Positions 47,401 to 61,100 of a stretch of DNA of 64,000 nt are shown one piece after another. The DNA lies in the NCBI GenBank assembly GCA_025617745.1, contig CM046868.1, forward strand, positions 19,286,615 to 19,350,614, read 5' to 3'. How positions within the stretch are numbered: the first letter of the stretch is position 1; the number at the start of each line of letters is the position of its first letter. Position numbers and translations under genes: made by a program. This stretch comes from Heliocidaris erythrogramma (lineage: Eukaryota; Echinodermata; Echinoidea; Camarodonta; Echinometridae). Below the pieces are notes generated by a model. That model was not told where the DNA came from and searched no databases. It saw only the letters and a program-made list of their open reading frames with translations.

Positions 47401-49153
47401 TTCAAGCATCTCTACGCAGATGTTTGCAAAGAGAACCCAAGAAAAGAAAGGCAATTTATGTTTCTCTCTTTCTTATGTTGCATTTTTCTTCTCTCTCTCT
47501 CTATCTATCACATCAGTCTTTCTCCCATCCTCTCTTCCTCATGGATCTGTTTGGTGGTGGTTAATTTTTCTCTCCCCTCCCATTCCCCTCTATATCTCTC
47601 TTGCTCTCTTCTTTCTACCTGTCTTCTCTTGTCTGCTCTCTGTCTCTACATCTCTTCCACCATTCTGCCTCTCAGCCTCTTTCCCTGCCCCCCCCCCCCC
47701 CACACACAACTCTCGCTGTCTCTCCCCCTCTCTTTTGCTCTCTCTAATCATTCCTCTCTCCCGTCTGTCTCACATTCTGAATTATATTAAAGAATACCTG
47801 TCTTCTTTGAAAGTTGCAGGGGGTCTCTTATAATTTGACAGCGTCTCTACCCTTTCTGTCGGAGATGCTTTCATTGCTAGAGGGCTCACTTCCCATATGA
47901 CTGAGTTTCTCCCGCAGCTGTATACATGGATATTCCTGAAGAAAGAAAGTTAAGAACAAAATGATTTTCGGTATCATTGCATTTGATAACGTCAGAAACC
48001 ATAAATTGATAGTTGAACCTCTTCTGTTATTCATCTCTGCCTACCACGAGGCATATGTTTCAAAATTTATCCATTTGGTTCACATGATAATAAATCATCA
48101 TAAATTGCAATAGTCAACATTTAAGAGTAAATCTTTCAAATGAATTATATCAAAATGAAACAAAAAATATATTGCTAAATCACAATAATTCGAGAGAAAA
48201 TTATCAAGCTTTGATATATGCAAATTAAACAGAATTTTGATGCAGTGTTAGTGCGTAACAAGCAGTTTCTGAAGTAAAAGTTCCTAAAAGTTACTAGACT
48301 ATCTTTAAAAATGAATTATGCACATGAAAAATTAAAAGGCAATGGATATGATGAACAACAATTTGTAATTAATCTCATCCACTGCTTTCTACTTAAATGC
48401 TGTGAACATGGTTGTTCATTATTCAGAGAGAGACAAAATATGAAGAAAAAAAAGTGATGATATAGGATCGATGTAAGAAAAACTAGAATATCACTGAAGA
48501 TGATTAATACCCCGCCCCAATGTGGGTGTCAAATTTCCTGAGCATTGCTCAAAAAATGAGGAAGTGGTTTGATCTGCAATATTTTCCTGTTTTATTGTCA
48601 TATGCCATTACCATGGCAACGCATTTGCCACACATTGAAACAATATGTCTTGCACATCTTTACGAGAACAATGTGTGTGCCTAATTTCATGAGCATTGCT
48701 TGAAAAAGTGAGGAAGTTCTTTAATCCGCAATATTTTCCCCTGATTTATTGCCATAATATGTCGTTACCATGGCAACGCATTTCCCACACATTCCAAAAG
48801 TATGTCTTTGCACATTTTCATCCCAAGACAAATGTGTGTGCCAAATTTCATGAGCATTGCTTGAAAAAATAAGTAGTTCGATCCGCATGATTTCCCACTC
48901 ATTTATTGCCATAATATGCCGTTGCGATGCTGTTACCATGGCAACGCAGTTGCGACACATTCAAAAACTGCACCTTGCACTAACGTCCTTTGGCAAGACA
49001 ATAATCTATATTTGCCAGTCTCCACCCAGGTGTAAATGGGTACCTGATATGCTTGAGCGCTAGTTACTTTGGCGGCTCGGCTATAACCGGGGTAATAATG
49101 TCTAAGCGCCATGAGCTTCACTGCGTGACGGATATGAGCACTATATAAGTTGC

Positions 49154-49186
<33 letters not shown>

Positions 49187-52100
49187 CTACAAGACCAATG
49201 TGTGTGCCGAATTTCATAAGCATTGCTCGAAAAATGAGGAAGTAGTTCGATCCACAAGATTTCCCACTGATTTATTGCCATAATATGCCATTACCATGGC
49301 AACGCATTTCTGACACATTAAAAATATATGTCTTGCACATCTTCATCCTAAGACCAATGTGTGTGGCGAATTTCATGAGTATTGCTCGAAAAATGAGGAA
49401 GTAGTTTGATGCACAAGATTTGCAACCGACCGACCCTTCAAACTTCGTTTGGCGAGGGTATAACAACTTACTTCTTGCCATCTTTTGTGCTTCTTAAGTT
49501 CTTCTTGGGTGAGGAAAGTTCCTCTGTCCTTGGGGTGGGGCTGGCATTCATCGCCCCTTTGCTGACCGGCCACATGGTGTCCTGGTTACCCCATTCCAGC
49601 TTGGGCCTGCCCCAAATGAAGACAAATTTCAAATTATTCTTTTTTCCCTTAAAATGTGCTATTTCTGCAATTCTTGCTTGCCTGCTGTCCATCCAACCTT
49701 TCATGCTGTCCAATTCAGACATGACTTTCAATGTTAATCTTCTTTCTTACTACGACTTTTTCCAAATAATCCTTGATTTACGCATGTTTTTTTTTTTTTG
49801 TCGTTACACAAACAAAACGTTAAAAAGAATCTATTTTCAGACCTACATGTAGCTAATACACTTTGCCGTAGCTGCTAATTACTTTGTATTGTACATTATG
49901 TAATATATATCATTAGAAAAATCATATGGAATAATTATGGTGACTGATAATGAATAATATCTTTGGTACATGTATATATTCTGTGACATTATAGCCAATA
50001 TATTTCTTTAAATATCATTCATATTTACTACTTGAAAAAACAAACAAAAACCAGGAGTTTGTAAAACTAGACAATTTGAATGAATCTTACCCAAAGCTGG
50101 TTAGCCATATTGCCTTTGAGTTTTTGTGTTCTGACAGGTACATAAATCTGTCCCTGAAATTGAAAAAGAAAAAAGAAGCAATATGTATTAATGTGAGTGC
50201 AGAATATTCTTTTTCACACATACTTTGTAATTTTACTACAAATGTCCATTGCTGCGCAATGCAAATGTATCCCCCGGCACTGGCAGCGATTCGAAGGAGG
50301 GACATAGAACCTCCCCCCTCCCCTCCCTCAAACCAAAGGATGGCGTAGAGATTGCCACCAGTGGCCAGGACTATTGTCAACACTAGGAGCAGCATCACCA
50401 AAACAATGTGTGTAGATTAGAGTATACTGCATCTCTATAGAAAATTCGAAGAAATCTGTCAAGAAATGTGACCTGCAGAGTGCACACAAGATAAAATATG
50501 ACCTTTGACCCTATGAAAGATGGAACATTGGGGGCAGCATCACCAAAAACTGTAGAGGTCTAGAGTAATCTATGATGGACCTCCATACAAAATCTGAAAG
50601 AAATCAGTCAACAAATGTGTGTCCTCCAGAATGCATGCAAGACGGCAACCGAAATGTGACATTTGATCCTATAAAAAGCGGAACACTGGGGCAGCATCAG
50701 CAAACACTATACATGTAGATGTATAGATTTCACTAAAACACACCTCCATATAAAATTTGAAAGAAATCCGTCAAGAAATGTGGCAGTTAGAGTGCACAAA
50801 ATGACCTTTGACCCTCTAAACGAAGGAACAATGAGGGGAGCAGCACCAAAAACTATAGGTGCGTAGACTTTTCCAAGAAACACTTCCATACAAAATTTGA
50901 ACGAAATCTGTCAAGAAATGCAGAAGAGTGCAAGAAATGGACAAATGACCTTTGACCTATAATGGACGGAACAATGAGGGCAGCATCACCAAAAAGTAAA
51001 GATGTGTAGATTATACCAAGTTACATCTCCATGCAAAATTTGAAAGAAATCCAAGAAATGTGGCCTACAGAGTGCACTCATGTCATTCTCCAAAGTATGA
51101 CCTTTGACCCTATAAAAGATGGGACACTGGTGGCAGCATCACCAAAACTATAGGTTTTTAGATTACTCCAAGAGACACCTCCATACAAAGTTTGAAAGAA
51201 ATCCGTTGAGAAATGTGACCGCGAGAGCGCACACAAGCATGGGCGCCAATCCTCACAGGAATTCTATTCAAGTGGGGGGGACACCCCATTGTTGCATCCA
51301 GGTGTGTCCCCCCCCACTTGAATAGAATTCCTGTGAGGATTGGCGCCCATGCACACAAGAATGTGACGCGCTGCTGAATCCAAAGTATCCTCCGGCATTC
51401 TGCTGGGGATTACAGTAATAATAAAAATAAGGGAATATCTTAGGATAACAAAATTTAATAACTAGGAGCCCTTTCACACTCACTTCGTTAGAGCGCTCTA
51501 ACTAAGAACGGTTACTCAGTAGCGGTTCCCAGGTGAGTGTGAATGCTCAAGTGGTCCAGGAAGCGTTCTTCTGGAGCGCTCCAGAAGACCACCTCGCGAG
51601 GTGGTCTTGAGGAACGGTTCTTAGTTAGACCGCTCCAATGTGGCAGTGTGAAAGCAAAGCGATCCTAAAGCGTACTTCAACCGGAAGTGAGTGTGTGTGT
51701 TGCACGGGAAATCTCGTGTGATAAAATGACGATAAAATGACAGAATGATAAAAACAAAGGAAAACAGGGAAAGATAGAAAGATAAAACGATAGAATGAAC
51801 AAAGAAAAACATAAGAAATCTAAAGAAAGAAAAGACGATAGGATGATGAAAACAGAAAAAAAAAGGAAAAAAAGAAGCCTTGGAAAGATATAGAGATAAC
51901 TGCATCAGGCCCGCTTACCTGAGCTGCCATAGCAACAAGACCACTTTGACTCGTTAAGCGATTTGAGACATAAAAAGTACGCGGAGTGTGAAAGCAAACA
52001 AAGCGTTCTTCAAGAACCGTTCCTCTAGAGCGGTCTAACTTGGAGCGGTCCAGCAGGGAGTGTGAAAGGCCTCATATAATCTTACATAAAGAGCTTTCTT

Positions 52101-55100
52101 ATCTTCCAGATACACATGTATTTGAATTGAAAGAGAAAAATATTTCAAAAATATAGGGGGGGCGCAGTATAGTACTAACCTTGGTGCCTCCGAGAGACTG
52201 TCTGAATTCTCCTGGACAGGAGCTGTAGAGAATATAAAATAAACAGAACCAATATATATTCACAAAGTCATAAAACATATTATTGACCAGTGGCGGATCT
52301 ACATAGGGGGAAAACCGGCCCGTGCCCCCTCTTTTGAAACCCAACTGGCATACCTTAAGTACACAATAAAAAAAATCTGTCCCCTTTATTGTGTACTTTT
52401 AACGGCACTGTGCCCCCTCTTTTACAAAATCCTGGATCTGCCCCTGTTATTGACAAGACTGATCAAATGTGCTGTAAATTGTTGTGCTACAGCCTACCAG
52501 TAGACACAATCTCCCTAGCAGAGTAAAATAAACTTGTATATTGATATGTATTATTATTTTCATTATTATCATTTTATTTTTTGGCTGGCACTCTTTGTAG
52601 ATTTACTACATATACATATAGATTTCAGTCATTTTATGTATTTTTTTTTCCACTTTTCTAAAGCTCTTGTGGAGCTTTCCTGAGCAAATAGCTCACCACT
52701 CACATGTATTTTTTCACTGCTCCTTGGTTTTGAAAGTGTGAAATCAAATTGGGTATTTTTAGGAAAACATATTCATATGTCTGAAGAAGAATTATTTAGA
52801 TCATTTAGTGTGATATAGAAGAAGATACCTCTTTAAATTAGACTCTCAGGTGAGTTTGTCCTAATTCACAAGTTCAATTAGAAATTGTGATGATAAATTA
52901 TTGTAAAGAAAACTATTCAATTAATTACAAGTACAGACAAATATAGTCATATGTAAGTGTTTAATTTCATTTCACTCCATTATCATATCTTTCCATTCTT
53001 TCCTTTCCTTTCACTTTTCCAGATTCCTCTAAGCATCCCCATAAGCGGGTTATTTTTCACAAAAGAATAATATCAACAGCCTTCAACTGTGAAGACTCAC
53101 TCACATGTATATCCTTTGACCCAATAACATGTCATACTATCTAACAGACTTTTTTAGCTTTATGAATTTCTAATAAGAATTGGAGGTATAGAAAGAAAGA
53201 AAGAAAGAAAGAAAGAAGCTCATACATGTAGCTCTGACGTAAACGGATATATATGCTAGAAATTATTTGATACATCTCTCGACAATCAAACCACACACCT
53301 TTCAAATATGATGTATCGCTACTTGCAAACCACAAAAGACGAGAAACACATGTCCGGAAAATCTTACAAGCTACTTAGGCGATGAGCCTCTGAGCATTGC
53401 TTCATCGTTACCATGGCAACGGCCTAGAGCCAGGTGCAGTGTGCTGCATCAATCAATACACCACACAAAGAGGAGCGGTCGGAGAGTATTGACTTTCACA
53501 TTGATTAACAAGCTTTGTTCAATGGGACGGCTACACATTGTCTGATTGATGTATCAATGGTAATCAGAGGTGAAAGGCCAGTGCACGTGGTGATTGTTTA
53601 TTGTTGACCATTTCTCCTTGGAAATAAAGGACTTGTAGCTCAATATGAAATAAGATCCACAAACTATAAATTGAATTGATATAGTTATGTACGTATTAAA
53701 AGTATTATAGAAAAGAGCAGTCTAGAGGGGAGGAACATGTCAAGAGGAAATTACATCAGAATTTCTCTCTATTTTTGTTTTTGTTCAACTTAAAATTTCA
53801 AATTTGAAAGAATCAAGTTTTATGCAAAATTACTCCAGGTTAATGTATTATTTTCTTCTCTTTTCTAACTTTTTAAAGCCCAAATTGGTTACAGGTCCCA
53901 GCAAATTTCATTTCTTGAGAGATACATGTAATTTATTCAGTGTTTATTGGTTATTTTTGCCATTTTTAACATTCAATATTTGATAACATGTATTGCATTA
54001 AGCAAATAATGTATCTTGTTTAAATAGCATGTAAATCTGAAGTTGAAAAAGCGTAAAAGTACCATTCAAGAGATATGTGGAGAATTAGTCAAGTATTAAA
54101 TACATGTAGATTAATTTTTGTCAGACTCAGAAAATATTACCAAATGCAAAATTATCTTTAAATATTTTTAACAAACACTTTTATTATAAGTTGTAAAAAA
54201 GTTGTTTAAAAACGTACATCTACAACTACATGTACATTGTAAGTCTGCTCTAGACCATTATATTCATTTATTTTTTACGTTGTTACTATTGACATGACAC
54301 TCTATTTACAGGGCGAGTAAATATTATCACAGTACAATGTACACACAGGGTCAGTAAGAGTCAATTTACTATTCCTATTTATCTATTCATGTCATCTGTG
54401 AAACAACACCCTAATGGAAATAGAAATAGAATGTACAAATTTGGCTGTTAAACTCGGTATCTATTGATAACAAATTTCTATCTCAAGGCCGGTGCTTTTC
54501 TGAATACATGTCGGCAACCTGTACATCTACATGTACATGTACCTGACAGTTTTCAGTCAAGAAAGAAGTACCTTTGATAAATGAATTATTTATATTTTCA
54601 ATAATAGTTATGAATACATAATACAGGCTCAATAAAAATATACAGTATTCAGAAAGTTCTGCATCATTTGAATTCACACAGGTGTCATGCATATAGATCC
54701 CACATGTATTCTGGAGGCCTATAATTACATTAACATTGGAGTTGCATAGCAACAGGGTAATGGAAGTGCATTCATATGGAGATACATGCCATGATCATGT
54801 CAAGCTCAGTACATGTAGGTCCTCAATATACAAAGTGCCTACCATTCAATTTGGAATAGCCCTACATATACATTGCATTTTTTTTTTTAAATTTAAACGG
54901 ATGTATCAGTAAAATCATGCAATTTATCATAATTTACCCTATTCATGTTTTTAAAAAATTGATATACAGAAGACTTTTTATTTTACCCACATCAACTGTC
55001 TGGCCTGCGACGCGATGTACATGTATACTGTACATGCACTACAAATGAGTGGAATTTGAGAATCCATTCCATTTATTTATTTTTTTTAAATAGAACCTCG

Positions 55101-58100
55101 GAAAGGTTTTTGTTTATGTAAATTACACAGGTCAGTGAAAGTGGCTAGCTGTTGTTATGGAAACAATAATTCAACACGGATGCTACTTTAGGTCTAATCA
55201 AACTAAAAAATTAACACAATAAAAGAAATTCATCCTTTTGGAATATACGCGAAAGAAAATTTGAAAATATAATATACGTTTTTTCCTGATCCCCCTCCTC
55301 TACCCAGAGCTATCCAGAAATAGATGTACATGTACAATTACTCACTCATTCTCATCCACTGTCCCCTTACTACAGGACTGAAAATAAATCCTCAAACTCC
55401 TTGCTTCCTCTTTCAAAACAGAGTCTTTCCAAGAATAATGAAAATACTAAAAAGAGATCCTCTTCTAACAGCAGCCGCTACTACAAGTAATCATCAACAC
55501 AACAGAGCACCTACATTGTAGCTAACTGATGACTTACTGGCAAATGAGGGCTCACAGGCATCGCACCGAACAATCATTGATCCTCGTGATCAATTAAACA
55601 TGTTCCATTGACAGCTGTTTCGACACCCCTATCAATGACAAGGAAACTTAACTAAAGCGTTTGCTGTTTTTCCCCCCTGGATGTGAGGTCATTTCAGATG
55701 TCTACATCTACCTTTGAAAAGTGAACTCGGATCAACAAGTTGGTTCTATTGTGTCGATTGTTTCAAGGTTTTATACACTTGATATCGATTGTCCATCTAA
55801 GCTGGAAATCGATCATCACAAACTGATGTAAAGTGATTGCTTAATCAAGAATAAATGACAACATGTACAATTATACAACTAATTTACATGTATATTAAAG
55901 GTTCATTTTGAAAATATGTTTAATATAGGCTACCTCTGGTTAGCATTATGATATTTTCCAAGCAAATACTTTGACAGAAATTGCATCCAAGTACCTTGGT
56001 GAGTTTTTAAATTGCCTAAAGGTGAATTACGGTAACCCTTCTTCTCAAGCTGAGCTGAGCAGAAAAATCAGAAAAAAAATTAGTGAGGTTTTGAGAAAAT
56101 AAAATATCAGAAAAAGAATACAAAATTATAAACTTTTGAAAGTTGAGATTACAAACTAGAGAATATCTCATTGTTTGGCATATGACTCGTATGAAGCTAC
56201 ATGTACACGTACTTCTTTATTTGTTTTGTGCTTGAAATTACTCAAATATTTTCTCAGTTTTTATGATGGAACAGCTTACATGTACATCTATTCCCTTAAG
56301 ATCAGTAACATATTTTTACAAGTCGATCCTTCCATCAGAACTATTTCAAAGTTGCAAAAACCAACATTAATAGAGAATCTCCCACTGATGAACTTATTTC
56401 AAAACATTGCAGATACAGAATTCATTTGAGAGGAACTTAATTACTTTTCATACTTACATACGCAAATGAATTTTGATGATTTTTTTTATTTACTTTAATG
56501 GCCCCTGCCATCAAAATGCAAGTGGATACCTGTTGGTGTGCAGTTCTACATACATCTCATTTTGATATTTAAACTTCTAAATATGTTTCATAGATTTTTG
56601 AATATTTTTTAAAATAATTTTCTACAACTGCTATTAAAGCCCCACCCACTTAAAAAATCCTCCAGACCATTTGCCCCCTTTTAAACATCATCTGTCAATC
56701 ATCAATGAGCTAATAGAAATTTTGCAAGTGAAGTTGGTATTTAACTTTGTCAAAGCTGACACCTATTACAATACAACATACAATAACAACATAGGAGCTG
56801 CTATGTCAGACATGCTGTAGCATCCGCAGGAAAACAAAGGCAATGAGGAGGAATTGTATAAAAGCATTCAATTCTGTTATGAGTGCATGCTGAACTGGCG
56901 GAAGTTACATTCCACTATTCTACATTACAATAGACAAAATTTCTATTAGCTCATTGATGATTGACAAATGATGTTTAAAAGGGGTAAATGGTCTGGAGGA
57001 TTTTTTAAGTGGGTGGGGCTTAGCAGGTTGTAGAAAATTGTTTCAAAAAATATATTAAAATCTATGAAACATATTTAGAAGTTTAAATATCAAAATATGA
57101 GATGTACATGTATGTAGGACTGCACACCAACAGGTATCCACTTGCATTTTGATGGCAGGGGCCCTTTAAATTACTCTTTTGTTACTTTTAATTTTCTCAA
57201 AAGTTTCTTGCTATCTACTTGTGTAAAGATCTAAAAATTACACTACTCCTGAATGATAAAAAAGAACATACATTCATTAGCATGTATGGAATGTGAACAA
57301 ACTATTGAAATGTTGTCGCAGTTAACATCGGCTCACTGGTAGATTATCGTGTTTACATTCATAAATGATGACCTGATTAATGTATTCATTATATACATTC
57401 ATAGAAGAAAAGATGCCTTACAATCAATGAAACATAGATCTGAAGCTCACAAGGTGTACTATAGACACCCCCTCTCTTTTTTGTGTGTCCACTGTCCGCA
57501 AACGAGTATAAAATTGATTTGGGAGCACCGGAGTGTAGTTATCACTGAAAGGAAATTCTTTGCTTCAGTACACCAGAGCATCCCACAGCATGCTCCAGCC
57601 TTTGAAGCCCCACTCATCTTTTGTTGAAATTCAGGAAAAGAGACTTTGAAGAATTCTTTGGAGTGTGTCATTTAGTCAACATTTCTTTCTTTACAGAAGT
57701 AGGAGATGAATAAGAATAGCCCTTTCAGGCTCCCCCCACTTGTCTTTTATTGGCTAGAAAGGAGCACTTCTGTAATATATCCTAGCAACAAGGGCAGGAT
57801 CCAGGATTTTGAAAGGGATGGGGGGGCACAGTTCCGGAAAAAAAAATGACATCCATAAAAATCATCAGACTTTGAAGTTCCTTTGTACTAAAATATTTCT
57901 GACAAACAAAAAAAAGTTTAAATTTGAAAAGGGGGCATATTTTTGTGTTGTGAACTATAGATATGCTTTATAGGTCAAAAAGGGGGTGCTCCCCCCTCCC
58001 CCCTCAATCGGCTAGTGCAAGCAATGACCCAACTGGAAAGCAATTCTCTTCACTACTTATTAATCAAACATTTTTAAAATGGTATTTTGAGATTTATAAA

Positions 58101-61100
58101 ACTGCATGAGCTGATAAAAAGTTAACAAGTACAGTGCACATATGCATAACTTGACAAAGAGGTGATCCTGTTTTAACGTTGAATAATATCAATTTGGGTG
58201 ACAGAAGGACATATAGAATAGAAACTTACTAAATTTTGGAACATACAATACATTGTCAGAATTAATTGAATCATATGACAAAAATATCCAAATTTACTCG
58301 GTGGAAAAATCAGTAATCCTAGCCATTCCAACCGCACTCTGGAGTAATATTTTATTCCTGGCAGGGTGTTGTAAGCGCATTATGTACTTCTGGAATCGAT
58401 GTTTGATTATCCTTTAGGCAAGTCTAAGATAGACAAACCTTTTTTACTAATTTCAATAAGCAAAGAGAGCCTCAGAGCTTCAAATTTATCAAATTCTACA
58501 TCTTAATCAAGTTATTGAAGTTGTTCTTGAGAATACCTTTTCGTTTGGATTTTGCTTTGATTTCTCCTTCTTCTCCATTCTTCATGCAAGATGTTCAAAG
58601 TTATTGTTAAAAAATCATCTAGTTCAATACATTTCACAAGACAGGGAATGCCAATTCTTCAGTCTTATTATCTGACACTTCTAGCGCAAAATGAGTCTAG
58701 TCACAAATGTAAAATAATGATTTACTGAAGAGAATATATTCCTCTTGAGTTACAGTACTTCCCGGTTTCTGAAAAAAGTCGATCTGCAGACCTGTGTGAT
58801 ACTCCACTATGCCTTGAGAGGGATTAAACCATGAAGCTACAATGATTAAACTAAGATGGCAACAGTTGATACAAAACAGAGATGTTTGTATGGCAACGTA
58901 CTGAATGGGTTCTATTTGCAGAAAGACCAGATTTTACGGTCGGTCGGACTGTCCAGTCTTAGTTAGGGCCACATTTATCACAGATAGCTATCCTGTATAA
59001 ATGCAGTCTTTGATACAATTGCTCTCCAGGACGCAACAAGCAAGCATAAGACATTGACATAAAACAAAACACATTGAAAATGCCATGAAGCACATATTTT
59101 CTGTCCCACCCCCCCCCCCCCAAAAAAAAAAAATTAAATTAAATTTTAAAACAAATGGCCTGGGGTGGTATCCTGAGATTTAGTTTAGTGAAAAGATGTT
59201 GTCATAACAAATTTTAAATTGCAACATTTCATTGGTGTTTGCTCAGATGAATTCCGCGTACGCAGCCACTTTTGTGCAGTCATTAACCAATGATGTGCTA
59301 TACACGTACATTTTGTTATGACAATTAAAATTATTTCACTAACCTATGAATGCTTTACAGAAGAACTTTTGAATACTGGTATATATCGTTGTGTGGCTGG
59401 CTGCAGAAGGGCGTTAGCAAAGTGCATGCCACAGAGAAAATTTCTGCTAACTTTTTTTATGGTGTATTGCTCTATATATGTACATGTATGTATGTTATAC
59501 CATTCTTTTTTAACATGAGAGGGATTTCTCTCTCTACACTATTGACTAATAAAAAAGTGAAAATATATTTTAAGTTACAGGTATTGTTATGCTAATGGCT
59601 TCTTCTTAATAAAGGGCCCCTGCAACCAAATGCAACCCAAAATGCAAGATTTTGCCGTTGATGTGCAAGGATGCATACAACTAATATTTTGTTATTCAAA
59701 CATCTAAATATGTTTCATAGATTTTTAAATATTTTTTGAAATATTTTTGCCAACCTCCTAAGCTCCACCGTAAAAAAAGCTCCAGATCTCATTCCTGCAA
59801 TGACATTATCTGTCAATCATCAGTCAGCTACACTAACATTCTACAATAGACAGTGGAATGTAACTTCCCCCAGCTCAGCACATGCTCACAATAGAATTGC
59901 AAGCTTTTGAACAAAACCTCCTCAGTACCATTCTTTTCCTGGTGATCCTACAGCATGTCTGACATAGCAACTACTATGTTGACATTGTATGGTATATAAG
60001 AACAGATGGTCATCTCTGGCAAAGCTATACCACTGTCTCTCCTTAGCTCACTAATGATTGACAGGTGATGTCACTGCAGGAATGAGATCTGGAGCATTTT
60101 TTTAGGGTGGAGCTTAGCATGTTTGAGAAATGATTTTAAAAAATATTTAAAAATCTATGAAACATATTTAGATGTTTGAATAACAAAATATGAGTTGTAT
60201 GCATCCCTGCACATTAACAGAAATCAACTTGCATTTGGGTTGCCGTGGACCTTTAAAGCAACAGTGCATGTTCGCGTTTAGCAGAACGGTGCATGATTGA
60301 AAATCTGAAGGTGATAGATTCCCAACTTATCTACCGGTATTTGATATCAAACTTGAAATTAAAGGCTGGAGGTTTTGTTTTGTTTTTTACCTCTAAAGAT
60401 CACACAAGGTAGCCAGTATATCAAAACTTTCATTGCAAGGAAGATAGAAATATGTCTTTTTGTTCAACCTGCAACTGTCCTTTACTAGATTGAAAAATAG
60501 AGAAGGAAAGAAATGTGAGACTCCCAATCGTTAGTGGCTACATGAAAATTAAACCATATATTGCAGGCATAGCCTGGATCATTACTGTAAACATGTGATC
60601 GTCTTGTCAGTCTTGTAATATAGCGTTTTGTCAGTGCTCCATGCACTGATCGACTGTAGAAAAATAAAAATCAGCCCAAATGTTACAGACACATTTCAAT
60701 TCAGCCAAATCAAGGTAACAGCAAGATAGCATTCATACAATTTATTTATGTTAGATCTAGTTCTAACGTTTGATTTAGTCTAAGTCGTTGAATGGCCTTG
60801 TCCGAAAAAAATCTTATGCTTTTTCTCTTTCCTGAAATGATTTGATAACCAATGTTGGATCTAACGTCTAAGTAACAGTTGCCTAGCCTAGTTCTATTTC
60901 ACATTTGTTATTGATAAACTTCAGACACTTTCAATTTCTGGATTACATACATTTACAAGGCATTATCATGACAAAGATTCTCTATCAATCTATAAGTAAG
61001 CATCAATGATATCAAGTTGACGTGTAGAAAACCGCATGCATTCATTCACAAGACATGATTGACAAACCACAGCACAAGGATATGCGCACCCCATAGATAC

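Noticed and set aside
47389-47833. Long serine/leucine-rich frames on the + strand
   Set aside because: They follow a CT-rich low-complexity tract and overlap exon 5 of the minus-strand gene.
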